This document shows, in pieces, positions 1-7,185 of a DNA stretch of 64,000 bases. The DNA comes from SZUA-442 sp963792405 (GTDB lineage: Bacteria; Actinomycetota; Acidimicrobiia; Spongiisociales; UBA5794), in NCBI GenBank assembly GCA_963792405.1, contig CAWBVU010000006.1, positions 1,674,001-1,738,000 on the forward strand. Reading direction: 5' to 3'. Under the pieces are notes generated by a model that saw only the letters and a list, made by a program, of their open reading frames with translations, did not search any database and had not been told where the DNA came from. A program made the position numbers and the translations under genes. Every line of letters starts with the position of its first letter. The stretch's first letter is position 1.

Positions 1-1
1 G

Positions 2-241
2 GTCGTGGCGGAACCCACCCCGTTCGGCGTCGTGGAGATCGTCGAGAGTCGCTACGACGAGCCCGACACGGACCTGGTCGGTGCCCCCGGCACCCAGGTC
101 TATGTCATCGAAGCCGTACGCGAGGGCGCGGGGATCCTCCGGCTCGAGTATCTGCGGTCCTTCGACGAGCCGCCGGTGCCGGCGAAGGTGGTCGAGTACA
201 TCATCCGCGTCGATGGCGCCCCCTGGCCGCCCACCTCCTGA
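2..241 (+). CDS. Chagasin-like (I42) protease inhibitor, C-terminal part, cut by window edge
   Basis: The visible part resembles the second half of a chagasin/I42 cysteine protease inhibitor domain. The segment GAPGTQVYVIEAVREGAG followed by LRLEYLRSFDE matches the family pattern of an aromatic strand, a Gly turn, then a Leu-Arg-x-x-Tyr-x-Arg-Pro loop. Here the usual RPW reads RSF. The N-terminal NPTTGY-type loop is absent, so the gene probably starts left of the window. A GTG at position 5 could start a truncated product, but the frame stays open to the edge. The family call is moderate because half the domain is unseen. Confidence 0.5.
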   Translation, partial: VVAEPTPFGVVEIVESRYDEPDTDLVGAPGTQVYVIEAVREGAGILRLEYLRSFDEPPVPAKVVEYIIRVDGAPWPPTS

Positions 242-283
242 GCGTCACCGGGTGTCGAGCCCGGTGAGCACCGCTCGAGCTGA

Positions 284-289
284 TAGCTT
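284..289 (+). promoter_or_regulatory. -10-like TAGCTT, 6 nt before the aminotransferase ATG
   Basis: TAGCTT is followed by six bases and then ATG at 296. This spacing would put the transcript start at or next to the start codon, and it favours ATG 296 over the in-frame GTG at 290. Confidence 0.45.
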
Positions 290-295
290 GTGGCC

Positions 296-1972
296 ATGGA
301 TCTGATCGAGACCATCCGCGAGTCCGTGATCGGCAGCCACCACGCGGTCCCGGGGCCCTTCGGGCCGCGGAGGGTCACCTACGCCGACTACACGGCATCG
401 GGCCGATCGCTCACGTTCATCGAGGACTACCTCCGTGACGTGGTGCTGCCGCTGTACGCGAACACGCACACGGAGTCGTCCGGCACGGGGCTCCAGACGA
501 CGAGGTTCAGGGAGGAAGCCCGCCAGATCATCCGGCGCCACGTGCACGCGACCGACGATCATGCCGTCCTGTTCGTCGGCTCGGGATGCACGGGCGCGAT
601 CGATCGCATGATCCGGGTCCTCGGGCTGTCGGTCCCCGACACCCTCGATCGGGCATATCGCCTCACCGACCACATCCCGCCCGATGAGCGGCCCGTCGTC
701 TTCATCGGCCCCTTCGAGCACCACTCCAACGAGCTGCCGTGGCGCGAGTCGATCGCCGACGTCATCAGGATCGGCGAGGATTCCGACGGACACATCGACC
801 AGGCGCACCTCGAGCGCGAGCTCATCGCCCACCGCCATCGTCCGCTCCTGATCGGCTCGTTCTCGGCGGCATCGAACGTCACCGGCATCATCTCGGATAC
901 CTATGGCCTCGCCGAGCTCCTCCACACCCATGGAGCCCTTTCGTTCTGGGACTTCGCCGCAGCTGCGCCCTACGTCGCGATCGACATGCAACCCGCCGAC
1001 CGACCCCTCGCCTACAAGGACGCCATCTTCATCTCGACGCACAAGCTCATCGGCGGCCCCGGCACGCCCGGCCTCCTGATCGCCCGCAAGGAGCTGTTCA
1101 CGAACACGGTCCCCTCGGTGCCCGGCGGGGGGACGGTGGAGTTCGTCCAGCCGGACCACCACGAGTACCTCTCCGACATCGAGCACAGGGAGGAGGGAGG
1201 GACTCCCGCCATCGTCGAGTCGATCAGGGCGGGGCTCGTGTTCCAGCTCAAGGATGCCGTCGGCACCGACACGATCAAGGAGCTCGAGGAATCGTTCATC
1301 TCACGAGCCATCACGTCGTGGACCGCCAATCCCGACATCCAGATCCTCGGCAACGCGGACGCCGATCGGCTGAGCATCGTCTCGTTCGTGGTCAAGCACC
1401 ACGGGCGCTACCTCCACCACAACTTCATCGTCGCCCTCCTCAACGACCTGTTCGGCATCCAGTCGCGGGGCGGGTGCTCATGTGCGGGCCCCTATGGACA
1501 TGCGTTGCTGGGCATCGACGCCGAGCACTCGAACGAGATCAGCCACGAGGTGCACCTCGGTTGTGAGGGCATCAAACCCGGCTGGATCAGGGTCAATTTC
1601 AACTACTTCATCTCGGACACCGTGTTCGCCTTCATCGTCGAGGCCATCCACCTGGTGGCCACCCATGGGTGGAAGCTCCTTCCCTGGTATCGGCTCGATC
1701 TGGCGACCGCGACGTGGGAGCACGTCGATGGGCGCGGGGCGACGCCGTTCTCCCTGTCGGACGTGTCATACGACGATGGGCACATGCGCTATGAGGTGCC
1801 GGACGCGACCGCGACCGACGCCGAGCTCGCCGGCTACCTCGACGAGGCACGGCGGCTCTTCGACGCCATCGACCCGTCGATGGGGCCTGAGCAACCGCCG
1901 CTGCACGCAACCGCATCGTTCGAAGACCTCCGCTGGTTCCTCCTCCCCGACGACGTCCGCGCTGGTGACTGA
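296..1972 (+). CDS. Aminotransferase class V / cysteine desulfurase-like PLP enzyme
   Basis: A 558-residue fold-type I PLP enzyme. The Schiff-base lysine is in STHKLIGGPGTPG (about K250), preceded by FWDFAAAAPYV with the PLP-contacting Asp. SRGGCSCAGPYGH near residue 395 looks like the cysteine loop of desulfurase-like members. The first 400 residues form the catalytic domain. The remaining 150 are an extension not typical of IscS or SufS, so the substrate is uncertain and housekeeping Fe-S sulfur donation is unlikely. The next gene overlaps its stop by 8 nt, which implies co-translation. I prefer ATG 296 over GTG 290 because of the -10-like site. Confidence 0.8.
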   Translation: MDLIETIRESVIGSHHAVPGPFGPRRVTYADYTASGRSLTFIEDYLRDVVLPLYANTHTESSGTGLQTTRFREEARQIIRRHVHATDDHAVLFVGSGCTGAIDRMIRVLGLSVPDTLDRAYRLTDHIPPDERPVVFIGPFEHHSNELPWRESIADVIRIGEDSDGHIDQAHLERELIAHRHRPLLIGSFSAASNVTGIISDTYGLAELLHTHGALSFWDFAAAAPYVAIDMQPADRPLAYKDAIFISTHKLIGGPGTPGLLIARKELFTNTVPSVPGGGTVEFVQPDHHEYLSDIEHREEGGTPAIVESIRAGLVFQLKDAVGTDTIKELEESFISRAITSWTANPDIQILGNADADRLSIVSFVVKHHGRYLHHNFIVALLNDLFGIQSRGGCSCAGPYGHALLGIDAEHSNEISHEVHLGCEGIKPGWIRVNFNYFISDTVFAFIVEAIHLVATHGWKLLPWYRLDLATATWEHVDGRGATPFSLSDVSYDDGHMRYEVPDATATDAELAGYLDEARRLFDAIDPSMGPEQPPLHATASFEDLRWFLLPDDVRAGD

Positions 1973-2855
1973 GCCGGCCCCCCCGGAGTGGTTCACGCGA
2001 GCCATCGCCCACCAGCCGTCCCAGCACTCGGTCCAGGTCGTGGGCACGACGATCCAGTATCTGTCATGGGGCCGGAGCGGGAGTCCCGGGCTCGTGTTCG
2101 TCCATGGCGGCGCCGCACACGCCCAGTGGTGGTCATTCATCGCCCCGCTGTTCGCCGAGGACTGGCATGCCGTGGCCCTCCACCTGTCGGGACACGGTGA
2201 CTCTGGTCGAAGGGAGGCGTACTCGCACGAGCTGTGGGCGGAAGAGGTCATGGCGGTCGCCGAGGCCGCGGGGTTCCCCGGACCTCCCGTCATCGTCGGT
2301 CACAGCCTCGGGGGGATGGTCACGATCCAGACCGCTGCCACACATGGGGACGTGCTCGCGGGCGCGGTCATCGTGGACGCCCCCGTGCGGAAGCCATCCC
2401 CGGAGGTCGAGGAAGGACGGTCGGGTCGGGCGTTCCGCTCACCGGGCGTCTACCCGACACGCGACGACGCGCTCGACCACTTCAGGCTCATACCGCCCCA
2501 ACCGTGCGACAACGGCTACATCGTCGACTGGGTCGCCCAGCACTCGATCCACGAGACCGCCGAGGGGTGGACGTGGAAGTTCGACCCCGTCCTGTTCCGG
2601 GGCACGATCGTCGCGCTGCGGGACCAGCTCGCGTCCGTGCAGTGCAGGGTGGCGCTGTTCACCGGTGAGCTCTCAGTGGTGGTGCCACCCGACACGGCGG
2701 AGTACATGTACGAGCTGATGGGCCGCGTCGCCCCCGTGATACCGATCCCCGAGGCCCACCACCACGTGACGCTCGACCAGCCCCTCGCCTTCGTCGCGGC
2801 GCTCAGAACGCTGCTCGCGGACTGGGAGCACTCCGTCGGGTTCAGCCGGAACTGA
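1965..2855 (+). CDS. Alpha/beta hydrolase
   Basis: A 296-residue alpha/beta hydrolase with an oxyanion segment FVHGGAAHAQWW, nucleophile elbow GHSLGG and a late histidine in the HHHV segment. The usual acid position (G-x-D) reads TGELSVV, so Glu may replace Asp or the acid lies elsewhere. The GTG start at 1965 overlaps the aminotransferase stop by 8 nt, so the two probably form an operon and may act on related metabolites. No signal peptide or membrane segment is visible. The substrate cannot be told. Confidence 0.75.
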   Translation: MTEPAPPEWFTRAIAHQPSQHSVQVVGTTIQYLSWGRSGSPGLVFVHGGAAHAQWWSFIAPLFAEDWHAVALHLSGHGDSGRREAYSHELWAEEVMAVAEAAGFPGPPVIVGHSLGGMVTIQTAATHGDVLAGAVIVDAPVRKPSPEVEEGRSGRAFRSPGVYPTRDDALDHFRLIPPQPCDNGYIVDWVAQHSIHETAEGWTWKFDPVLFRGTIVALRDQLASVQCRVALFTGELSVVVPPDTAEYMYELMGRVAPVIPIPEAHHHVTLDQPLAFVAALRTLLADWEHSVGFSRN

Positions 2856-2881
2856 TCGCTGCACGTAGAATGACCGGGCGC

Positions 2882-3613
2882 ATGGCCACCAAACGCAAGA
2901 AACAGCTCACCCTCGATCAGGCCTACCAGGCCGCCTACCTGTGGCTCGACCACGCCGGGGATCCACCCCTCGAGATCAGCGAACCTGCACACGGATCCGT
3001 GGAGTTGATCACCGAGCGGGCCTTCGTGCGCGTCCGGTCGAGCGACAGCCCCGTCGAGCAGTCGAGCGTCCTTGCCCTGCTCAGGGCCGCGGACTCGGGC
3101 AAGAAGCTGGTCATCTTCTCTCCCTCGGGTTTCTCTCCGGGCGCACTGTCGATCGCGGAGACCCAGGGCATCGCGCTCTATACGCTCGACTCCATCGGCC
3201 GTGCGATCGCCGAAACCACCCACGCCAGGGCGTTCGCACCCGAGCAGGAGCCGGAACCGCCATTCGCGCCTGCCGCGACCGCGACGGAGGACGACTTCTG
3301 GGGTGACCTCGTCCAGGACTCGCCCCAGCCCCTCGGTGGCGCACCGGACGCGGCCTCGGCGTTCGAGCCCGAGATCCAGGCTGCCACCACCGACTGGGCG
3401 GACTGCCCGGTGTGCGGTGCGACGCACTATCGGAACGCGAAGTTCTGCAGGGAGTGCGGCACCAACCTCCAGGACCACCACTGGTCGGAGGATGCAGAGG
3501 ACGACACCGCGGCATCGGCTCTCAACGCTGCCGGCGCGGCCACGAGGGGCACGACGAGTTCCATGCTGCGATGCAGGACCTGCGGCAGCCACGACATCGA
3601 GTTGATCCACTGA
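2882..3613 (+). CDS. Mrr-like restriction-endonuclease-fold protein with C-terminal zinc ribbons
   Basis: A 243-residue protein. Residues about 5-115 resemble the Mrr-type nuclease fold, including the late stretch FSPSGFSPGALSIAETQGIA, which corresponds to the final helix-strand of that fold. The strand that would carry Q-x-K reads VRVRS, so the catalytic residues look lost. After an acidic, Pro-rich linker come two metal-binding modules: CPVCG...CRECG near residue 170 and CRTCG at the C-terminus, the latter with one visible CxxC pair. This suggests a binding rather than cutting role. TAGAAT lies 10 nt before ATG 2882; an in-frame ATG at 2870 is the alternative. Confidence 0.5.
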   Translation: MATKRKKQLTLDQAYQAAYLWLDHAGDPPLEISEPAHGSVELITERAFVRVRSSDSPVEQSSVLALLRAADSGKKLVIFSPSGFSPGALSIAETQGIALYTLDSIGRAIAETTHARAFAPEQEPEPPFAPAATATEDDFWGDLVQDSPQPLGGAPDAASAFEPEIQAATTDWADCPVCGATHYRNAKFCRECGTNLQDHHWSEDAEDDTAASALNAAGAATRGTTSSMLRCRTCGSHDIELIH

Positions 3614-3652
3614 GCCGTCAGGACTTCCCGGCGTGCACGCCGCCGTGTCGTC

Positions 3653-4243
3653 TCATGCTCCTCGGCGGGCCTGTTGCCTGCGCCGAAGCGAAAGTGCCTT
3701 CCGATCGGCAGCATCTGCGCCGGTGATCGCGAGGGGCCGACCGGCCAACTCCATGCGTCGCTCGAGGGCGCCCCGGAACTTCACGCTGCAGGCGGCGAAG
3801 CCGGCGAGCGGCACGATCTCACCGCGTGCGAGCCGTGCCCGATCCGTGCCTTCGACCGCCACCGGCGGCATGGATCCGAGGGGCTGTCCGGGCAGGTTGC
3901 CGGGTTCGAGCCTGGTGATCTCGCCCGGGCCCGAGCCATCGAGCGACAGCCGCACGTACCAGGGGAGGAAGTCCGCGGTGTCGTCGAAGTCCAGGGTCAT
4001 CTCCGAGATCGCCTCGTACGGCACCCGATAGGCATGATCGGCACTGGCCTCGCCCACAACGAGGAACAGGGCCCTGTCGGACAGGAGCCAGAACATCACT
4101 GCCCGCTCGGACACCCTGCTGTCCATCCCGGCGGCGGACCGATCGAGGGTCTCGTCGCCGATCGTCAACGGGCGGGCCTTCGTCTTGGCCTCTCCGCGGC
4201 CGAGCTCGAGCACCGTCTGCTTGAAGGTCTGCAGGATGGGCAT
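3653..4243 (-). CDS. Conserved hypothetical protein, possible PH-like domain
   Basis: A 196-residue soluble protein with no signal peptide. The segment LSDRALFLVV followed by YRVPYEAISEM resembles bacterial PH-like domains, in which a strand pair precedes a Tyr/Ile-rich strand, but this is only a weak match. The C-terminus is rich in Arg and Ala. Minus-strand TAGCCT seven bases upstream supports ATG 4243 over the longer reading from 4291. It is transcribed away from the CPBP gene. No function can be assigned. Confidence 0.55.
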   Translation of the reverse strand: MPILQTFKQTVLELGRGEAKTKARPLTIGDETLDRSAAGMDSRVSERAVMFWLLSDRALFLVVGEASADHAYRVPYEAISEMTLDFDDTADFLPWYVRLSLDGSGPGEITRLEPGNLPGQPLGSMPPVAVEGTDRARLARGEIVPLAGFAACSVKFRGALERRMELAGRPLAITGADAADRKALSLRRRQQARRGA

Positions 4244-4250
4244 GGAGGGA

Positions 4251-4256
4251 AGGCTA
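4251..4256 (-). promoter_or_regulatory. -10-like TAGCCT, 7 nt before ATG 4243
   Basis: The minus strand reads TAGCCT, seven bases, then ATG. The layout is that of the other putative leaderless starts in the window. Confidence 0.45.
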
Positions 4257-4310
4257 GACGCGTCCCCCCCGGCCTGCGGCGCCTCGCCCACACGACCTGC
4301 ACCACGTCCC

Positions 4311-4316
4311 TAGTCT
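4311..4316 (+). promoter_or_regulatory. -10-like TAGTCT, 9 nt before the CPBP ATG
   Basis: TAGTCT, nine bases, then ATG 4326. A start-adjacent transcript is likely. Confidence 0.4.
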
Positions 4317-4325
4317 CCCCCGAGG

Positions 4326-5135
4326 ATGCCGAAGGATCTGTACGCCACAGGACGAACCCACGCCTGGTCGTGGTCCCTCGAGAACTGGGACGACATGTGG
4401 CGGCCCAGCCGTTGGCTGACGAAGCCACCCGATCCGCATCCGGCCCACATCATCCACCTCGTCGCGATCGTCGGCCTCGCGTCGTATGCGAACGTCATCG
4501 CCAATCGGGTCCTCGACGACGCCTGGCACATCCCGTTCAACCTCGGGATCCTCGGCGTGTGCCTCCTGGTCGCCCGCCGCGCAGGCACGACGTGGACGTC
4601 GATGGGCCTGAGGGCCGACCGACTCGGCCGCGGCGTCATCGTCGGCGGCACCGTGATGGGCGTGATCGCCATCGGCATCGGCATCGCCATCGCGATCCCC
4701 GATACGAGGGACCTGTTCAGGGACGATCGGGTCATCGAGAACTCGGTGTGGTGGGTGCTGTTCCAGGCGCTGGTGCGGATCCCGCTCGCGACGGCCCTCT
4801 ACGAGGAGGTGCTGTTCAGGGGGATCGTGTTCGGCATGTTCGTGCGCCGGTACTCGCCCCTCGTGTCGGCGGGCTTCACCTCCCTCATGTTCGGGTTCTG
4901 GCACATCCTCCCCACCCTCGACACACTCGAGGCGAACCCCGCCGGTGACCTCTTCTCCGGCATCGTGGGGCTCATCGTCGCCATCGTGGGCGCCGTGGGG
5001 GGGACGATGCTCGCGGGTCTCGGGTTCCTGTGGCTTCGGCTCTATGCCAACAGCATCGCCGCTCCCGTCCTGGCCCACATCGGCACCAACAGCGCCGCGA
5101 TGCTCGGCGCCCTCGTCGTGGTCCATCTGCTGTGA
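4326..5135 (+). CDS. CPBP-family intramembrane metalloprotease
   Basis: A 269-residue integral membrane protein with about seven hydrophobic helices. It carries the CPBP (Rce1-like) glutamate motif EEVLFRG near residue 160 and the following histidine motif FGFWHILPTL, plus a late HIGTNS segment in the last helix. These are the metal-binding or catalytic positions of the family. The long soluble N-terminus is rich in Trp and Pro. The natural substrate is unknown; relatives act on prenylated proteins or bacteriocin-type peptides, which is not a prediction here. It stands alone between a divergent hypothetical gene and the ABC exporter leader. Confidence 0.85.
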   Translation: MPKDLYATGRTHAWSWSLENWDDMWRPSRWLTKPPDPHPAHIIHLVAIVGLASYANVIANRVLDDAWHIPFNLGILGVCLLVARRAGTTWTSMGLRADRLGRGVIVGGTVMGVIAIGIGIAIAIPDTRDLFRDDRVIENSVWWVLFQALVRIPLATALYEEVLFRGIVFGMFVRRYSPLVSAGFTSLMFGFWHILPTLDTLEANPAGDLFSGIVGLIVAIVGAVGGTMLAGLGFLWLRLYANSIAAPVLAHIGTNSAAMLGALVVVHLL

Positions 5136-5207
5136 GGCCCGAGACCGCGGCGGCATGACCGGGCCGGCGCACGATGGTTCAGGGCCGCGCAGCGACGGAT
5201 CTCGTGC

Positions 5208-5236
5208 TTGACAGACGTCGCCGGCTCCGCGACGAT
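5208..5236 (+). promoter_or_regulatory. Promoter for the ABC exporter leader (TTGACA, 17 nt, GACGAT)
   Basis: TTGACA at 5208-5213 is a consensus -35. GACGAT at 5231-5236 sits 17 bases on as an imperfect -10. Transcription would begin near 5243, giving a leader of about 190 nt before the exporter start at 5434. Confidence 0.5.
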
Positions 5237-5240
5237 GTGG

Positions 5241-5263
5241 GTCCCGCTCCTTCGGGACGGGAC
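5241..5263 (+). other. Hairpin at the 5' end of the exporter leader
   Basis: GTCCCG at 5241-5246 can pair with CGGGAC at 5253-5258, or alternatively with CGGGAC at 5258-5263. It sits at the predicted transcript start. Confidence 0.35.
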
Positions 5264-5282
5264 ACGCGACAGAGGAGTCTCG

Positions 5283-5345
5283 ATGAGGTGGCTGCAGACG
5301 CCGAACCCAGCACCCGAGGCACTCGCGCGCGCCCGTATGCGGTAG
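5283..5345 (+). CDS. 20-codon leader peptide upstream of the ABC exporter
   Basis: A short ORF reads MRWLQTPNPAPEALARARMR and stops at TAG 5343-5345. It has a strong Shine-Dalgarno site, GAGGAG at 5272-5277, five bases before ATG 5283. It lies between the promoter and the exporter CDS. GTCTCG at 5277-5282, next to its start, and an identical GTCTCG at 5409-5414 can each pair with the single CGAGAC at 5367-5372. GAGGTGG at 5285-5291 can also pair with CCACCTC at 5373-5379. Mutually exclusive pairings around a leader ORF are typical of attenuators. Translation is not proven. Confidence 0.5.
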   Translation: MRWLQTPNPAPEALARARMR

Positions 5346-5366
5346 ACACGACCGCTCCGCCGCTCC

Positions 5367-5414
5367 CGAGACCCACCTCACGGTGACGCCGTCCGACGTC
5401 CGACCCGCGTCTCG
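5367..5414 (+). promoter_or_regulatory. Switchable pairing segment before the exporter start
   Basis: CGAGAC (5367-5372) and CCACCTC (5373-5379) can pair back to the leader-ORF start region, or CGAGAC can pair forward with GTCTCG at 5409-5414. Only one pairing of CGAGAC is possible at a time, which could make exporter expression depend on ribosome position. Confidence 0.4.
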
Positions 5415-5433
5415 CTGACCCCGAAGGACCCCC

Positions 5434-7185
5434 ATGATCCCCGTACGTGCATACTTCCGTCTGTTTGCCAGGTATCTGCGGCCGTATCGCCGCAAGGCGT
5501 GGTTCCTCGCGTTCCTGCTGGCAACGACGATCGCCCTCCAGCTCGCGAATCCGCAGCTCATCCGGATCTTCATCGACGACGCCACAAGCGGCACCGCCGT
5601 GTCGGAGCTCGTGCCGATCGCCATCGCGTTCATGGTCGTGGCCGTCGCCCATCAGCTCCTCCTGGTGTGGGCGACGTACGTGGCCGAGCAGATCGGATGG
5701 TCGGCCACCAATCAGCTACGGGCGGATCTCACGGATCACGTCCTCCACCTCGACATGGGATACCACAAGGGGACCAGCCCCGGCGCCCTGATCGAGAGGA
5801 TCGACGGCGACGTCACCGCCCTGTCGAACTTCTTCTCCTCGATGATGATCAAGGTGCTCGGCAACGGCGCCCTCCTGATCGGGATCCTCGTCCTGCTGTG
5901 GGCCGAATCCTGGATCGTGGGACTTGCGATCACGGTCTTCACCGCGATCACCTTCGCGGGACTGTTCCGCCTCCACGGCGTGACGGTGCCATGGCACAAG
6001 GCGATCCGCGCCACCAGCGCCGAGATGTTCGGCTTCATCGGCGAGCAGGTGGACGGGACGGAGGACATCGAGGCCAACGGTGCGACGGGATTCATGGTGA
6101 CGCGATTCGACGAGATCCAGCGCACGTGGCTGCCCCAGGTCGTCCGCGGCTGGACCGGCTGGGCGATGATGTGGACGGCGTCGATGGCGCTGTACTTCTT
6201 CTCCCTCATGATCGCCTACGTCCTGGGCGCCTGGCTCTTCGGCGTCGGAACGCTGACGCTCGGTTCCGTCTACCTCGTGTTCCAGTACATCGAGATGGCA
6301 CACCGTCCGATCGAGGAGATCAGGGAGCAGCTGATCGACCTCCAGAAGGCGGGTGCCTCGATCGAGCGGGTCGAGGAGCTCTTCGCCACCGAGACACGTC
6401 TCGTCCAGCGGGATTCGCTCGGTCTGCCCGCAGGGCCCCTGAGCCTCGCCTTCGCCGGGGTGACCTTCACCTACGACGACGATGCAGGTGACGAGACGGT
6501 CCTCGACGACGTGAGCTTCGCCATCGCGCCGGGCAGGGTCGTCGGACTCCTCGGGCGAACGGGAAGTGGGAAGTCGACGATCGCCCGTCTCGTGACGAGG
6601 CTGTACGAGCCCCAGGAGGGCGTCGTGGCCGTCGGAGGGGCGCCGACGTGGGACATCACCCTCGAGGACCTGCGCAGGCACGTCGCGATGGTCACCCAGG
6701 ACGTCCAGCTGTTCAGGGCGACGGTCAGGGACAACCTGACGTTCTTCGACGCGTCGGTTCCCGACGACCGGCTGCTCGAGGTCATCCACAGGCTGGAGCT
6801 CGACGCGTGGCTGCAGTCGCTCCCGCACGGGCTCGACACGATGCTCGAGGGTGGGAGCGCAGGGCTCTCCGCGGGGCAGGCCCAGCTGCTCGCCTTCACG
6901 AGGATCTTCCTTCGCGATCCCGGCATCGTCGTGCTGGACGAGGCGTCGTCACGCCTCGATCCCGCAACCGAGGCGCTCATCGAGAAGGCGGTCGACCACC
7001 TCCTGGAGAACCGCACGGCGATCCTGATCGCCCACCGCCTCGCGACGGTGGCGCGGGCGGACGACATCGTGATCCTCGAGGACGGACGCATCATCGAGGC
7101 AGGTGAGCGCACCGCACTGATGGCCGACCCGGACTCGGTGTTCTCCCGCCTGCTGGTCGCGGGGATGGAGGAGGCACTGGCATGA
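5434..7185 (+). CDS. ABC exporter half-transporter, subunit A (catalytic Walker B)
   Basis: A 583-residue fused membrane-ATPase half-transporter. Residues 1-310 hold about six helices. The ATPase follows with Walker A GRTGSGKST near 375, a Q-loop, signature LSAGQ near 479 (Gly to Ala versus LSGGQ), Walker B VVLDEASS with the catalytic Glu near 500, and the switch His in IAHRLAT. Shine-Dalgarno AAGGA lies five bases before ATG 5434. The stop overlaps the next start as ATGA. Together the two genes encode a heterodimeric type IV exporter. The leader region suggests induction by a substrate, perhaps a translation inhibitor. Confidence 0.9.
   Translation: MIPVRAYFRLFARYLRPYRRKAWFLAFLLATTIALQLANPQLIRIFIDDATSGTAVSELVPIAIAFMVVAVAHQLLLVWATYVAEQIGWSATNQLRADLTDHVLHLDMGYHKGTSPGALIERIDGDVTALSNFFSSMMIKVLGNGALLIGILVLLWAESWIVGLAITVFTAITFAGLFRLHGVTVPWHKAIRATSAEMFGFIGEQVDGTEDIEANGATGFMVTRFDEIQRTWLPQVVRGWTGWAMMWTASMALYFFSLMIAYVLGAWLFGVGTLTLGSVYLVFQYIEMAHRPIEEIREQLIDLQKAGASIERVEELFATETRLVQRDSLGLPAGPLSLAFAGVTFTYDDDAGDETVLDDVSFAIAPGRVVGLLGRTGSGKSTIARLVTRLYEPQEGVVAVGGAPTWDITLEDLRRHVAMVTQDVQLFRATVRDNLTFFDASVPDDRLLEVIHRLELDAWLQSLPHGLDTMLEGGSAGLSAGQAQLLAFTRIFLRDPGIVVLDEASSRLDPATEALIEKAVDHLLENRTAILIAHRLATVARADDIVILEDGRIIEAGERTALMADPDSVFSRLLVAGMEEALA

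Noticed and set aside
5241..5433. Known riboswitch classes (M-box, guanidine, cobalamin) in the exporter leader
   Set aside because: I could not match conserved core sequences of these classes. The leader ORF with alternative pairings explains the region better.
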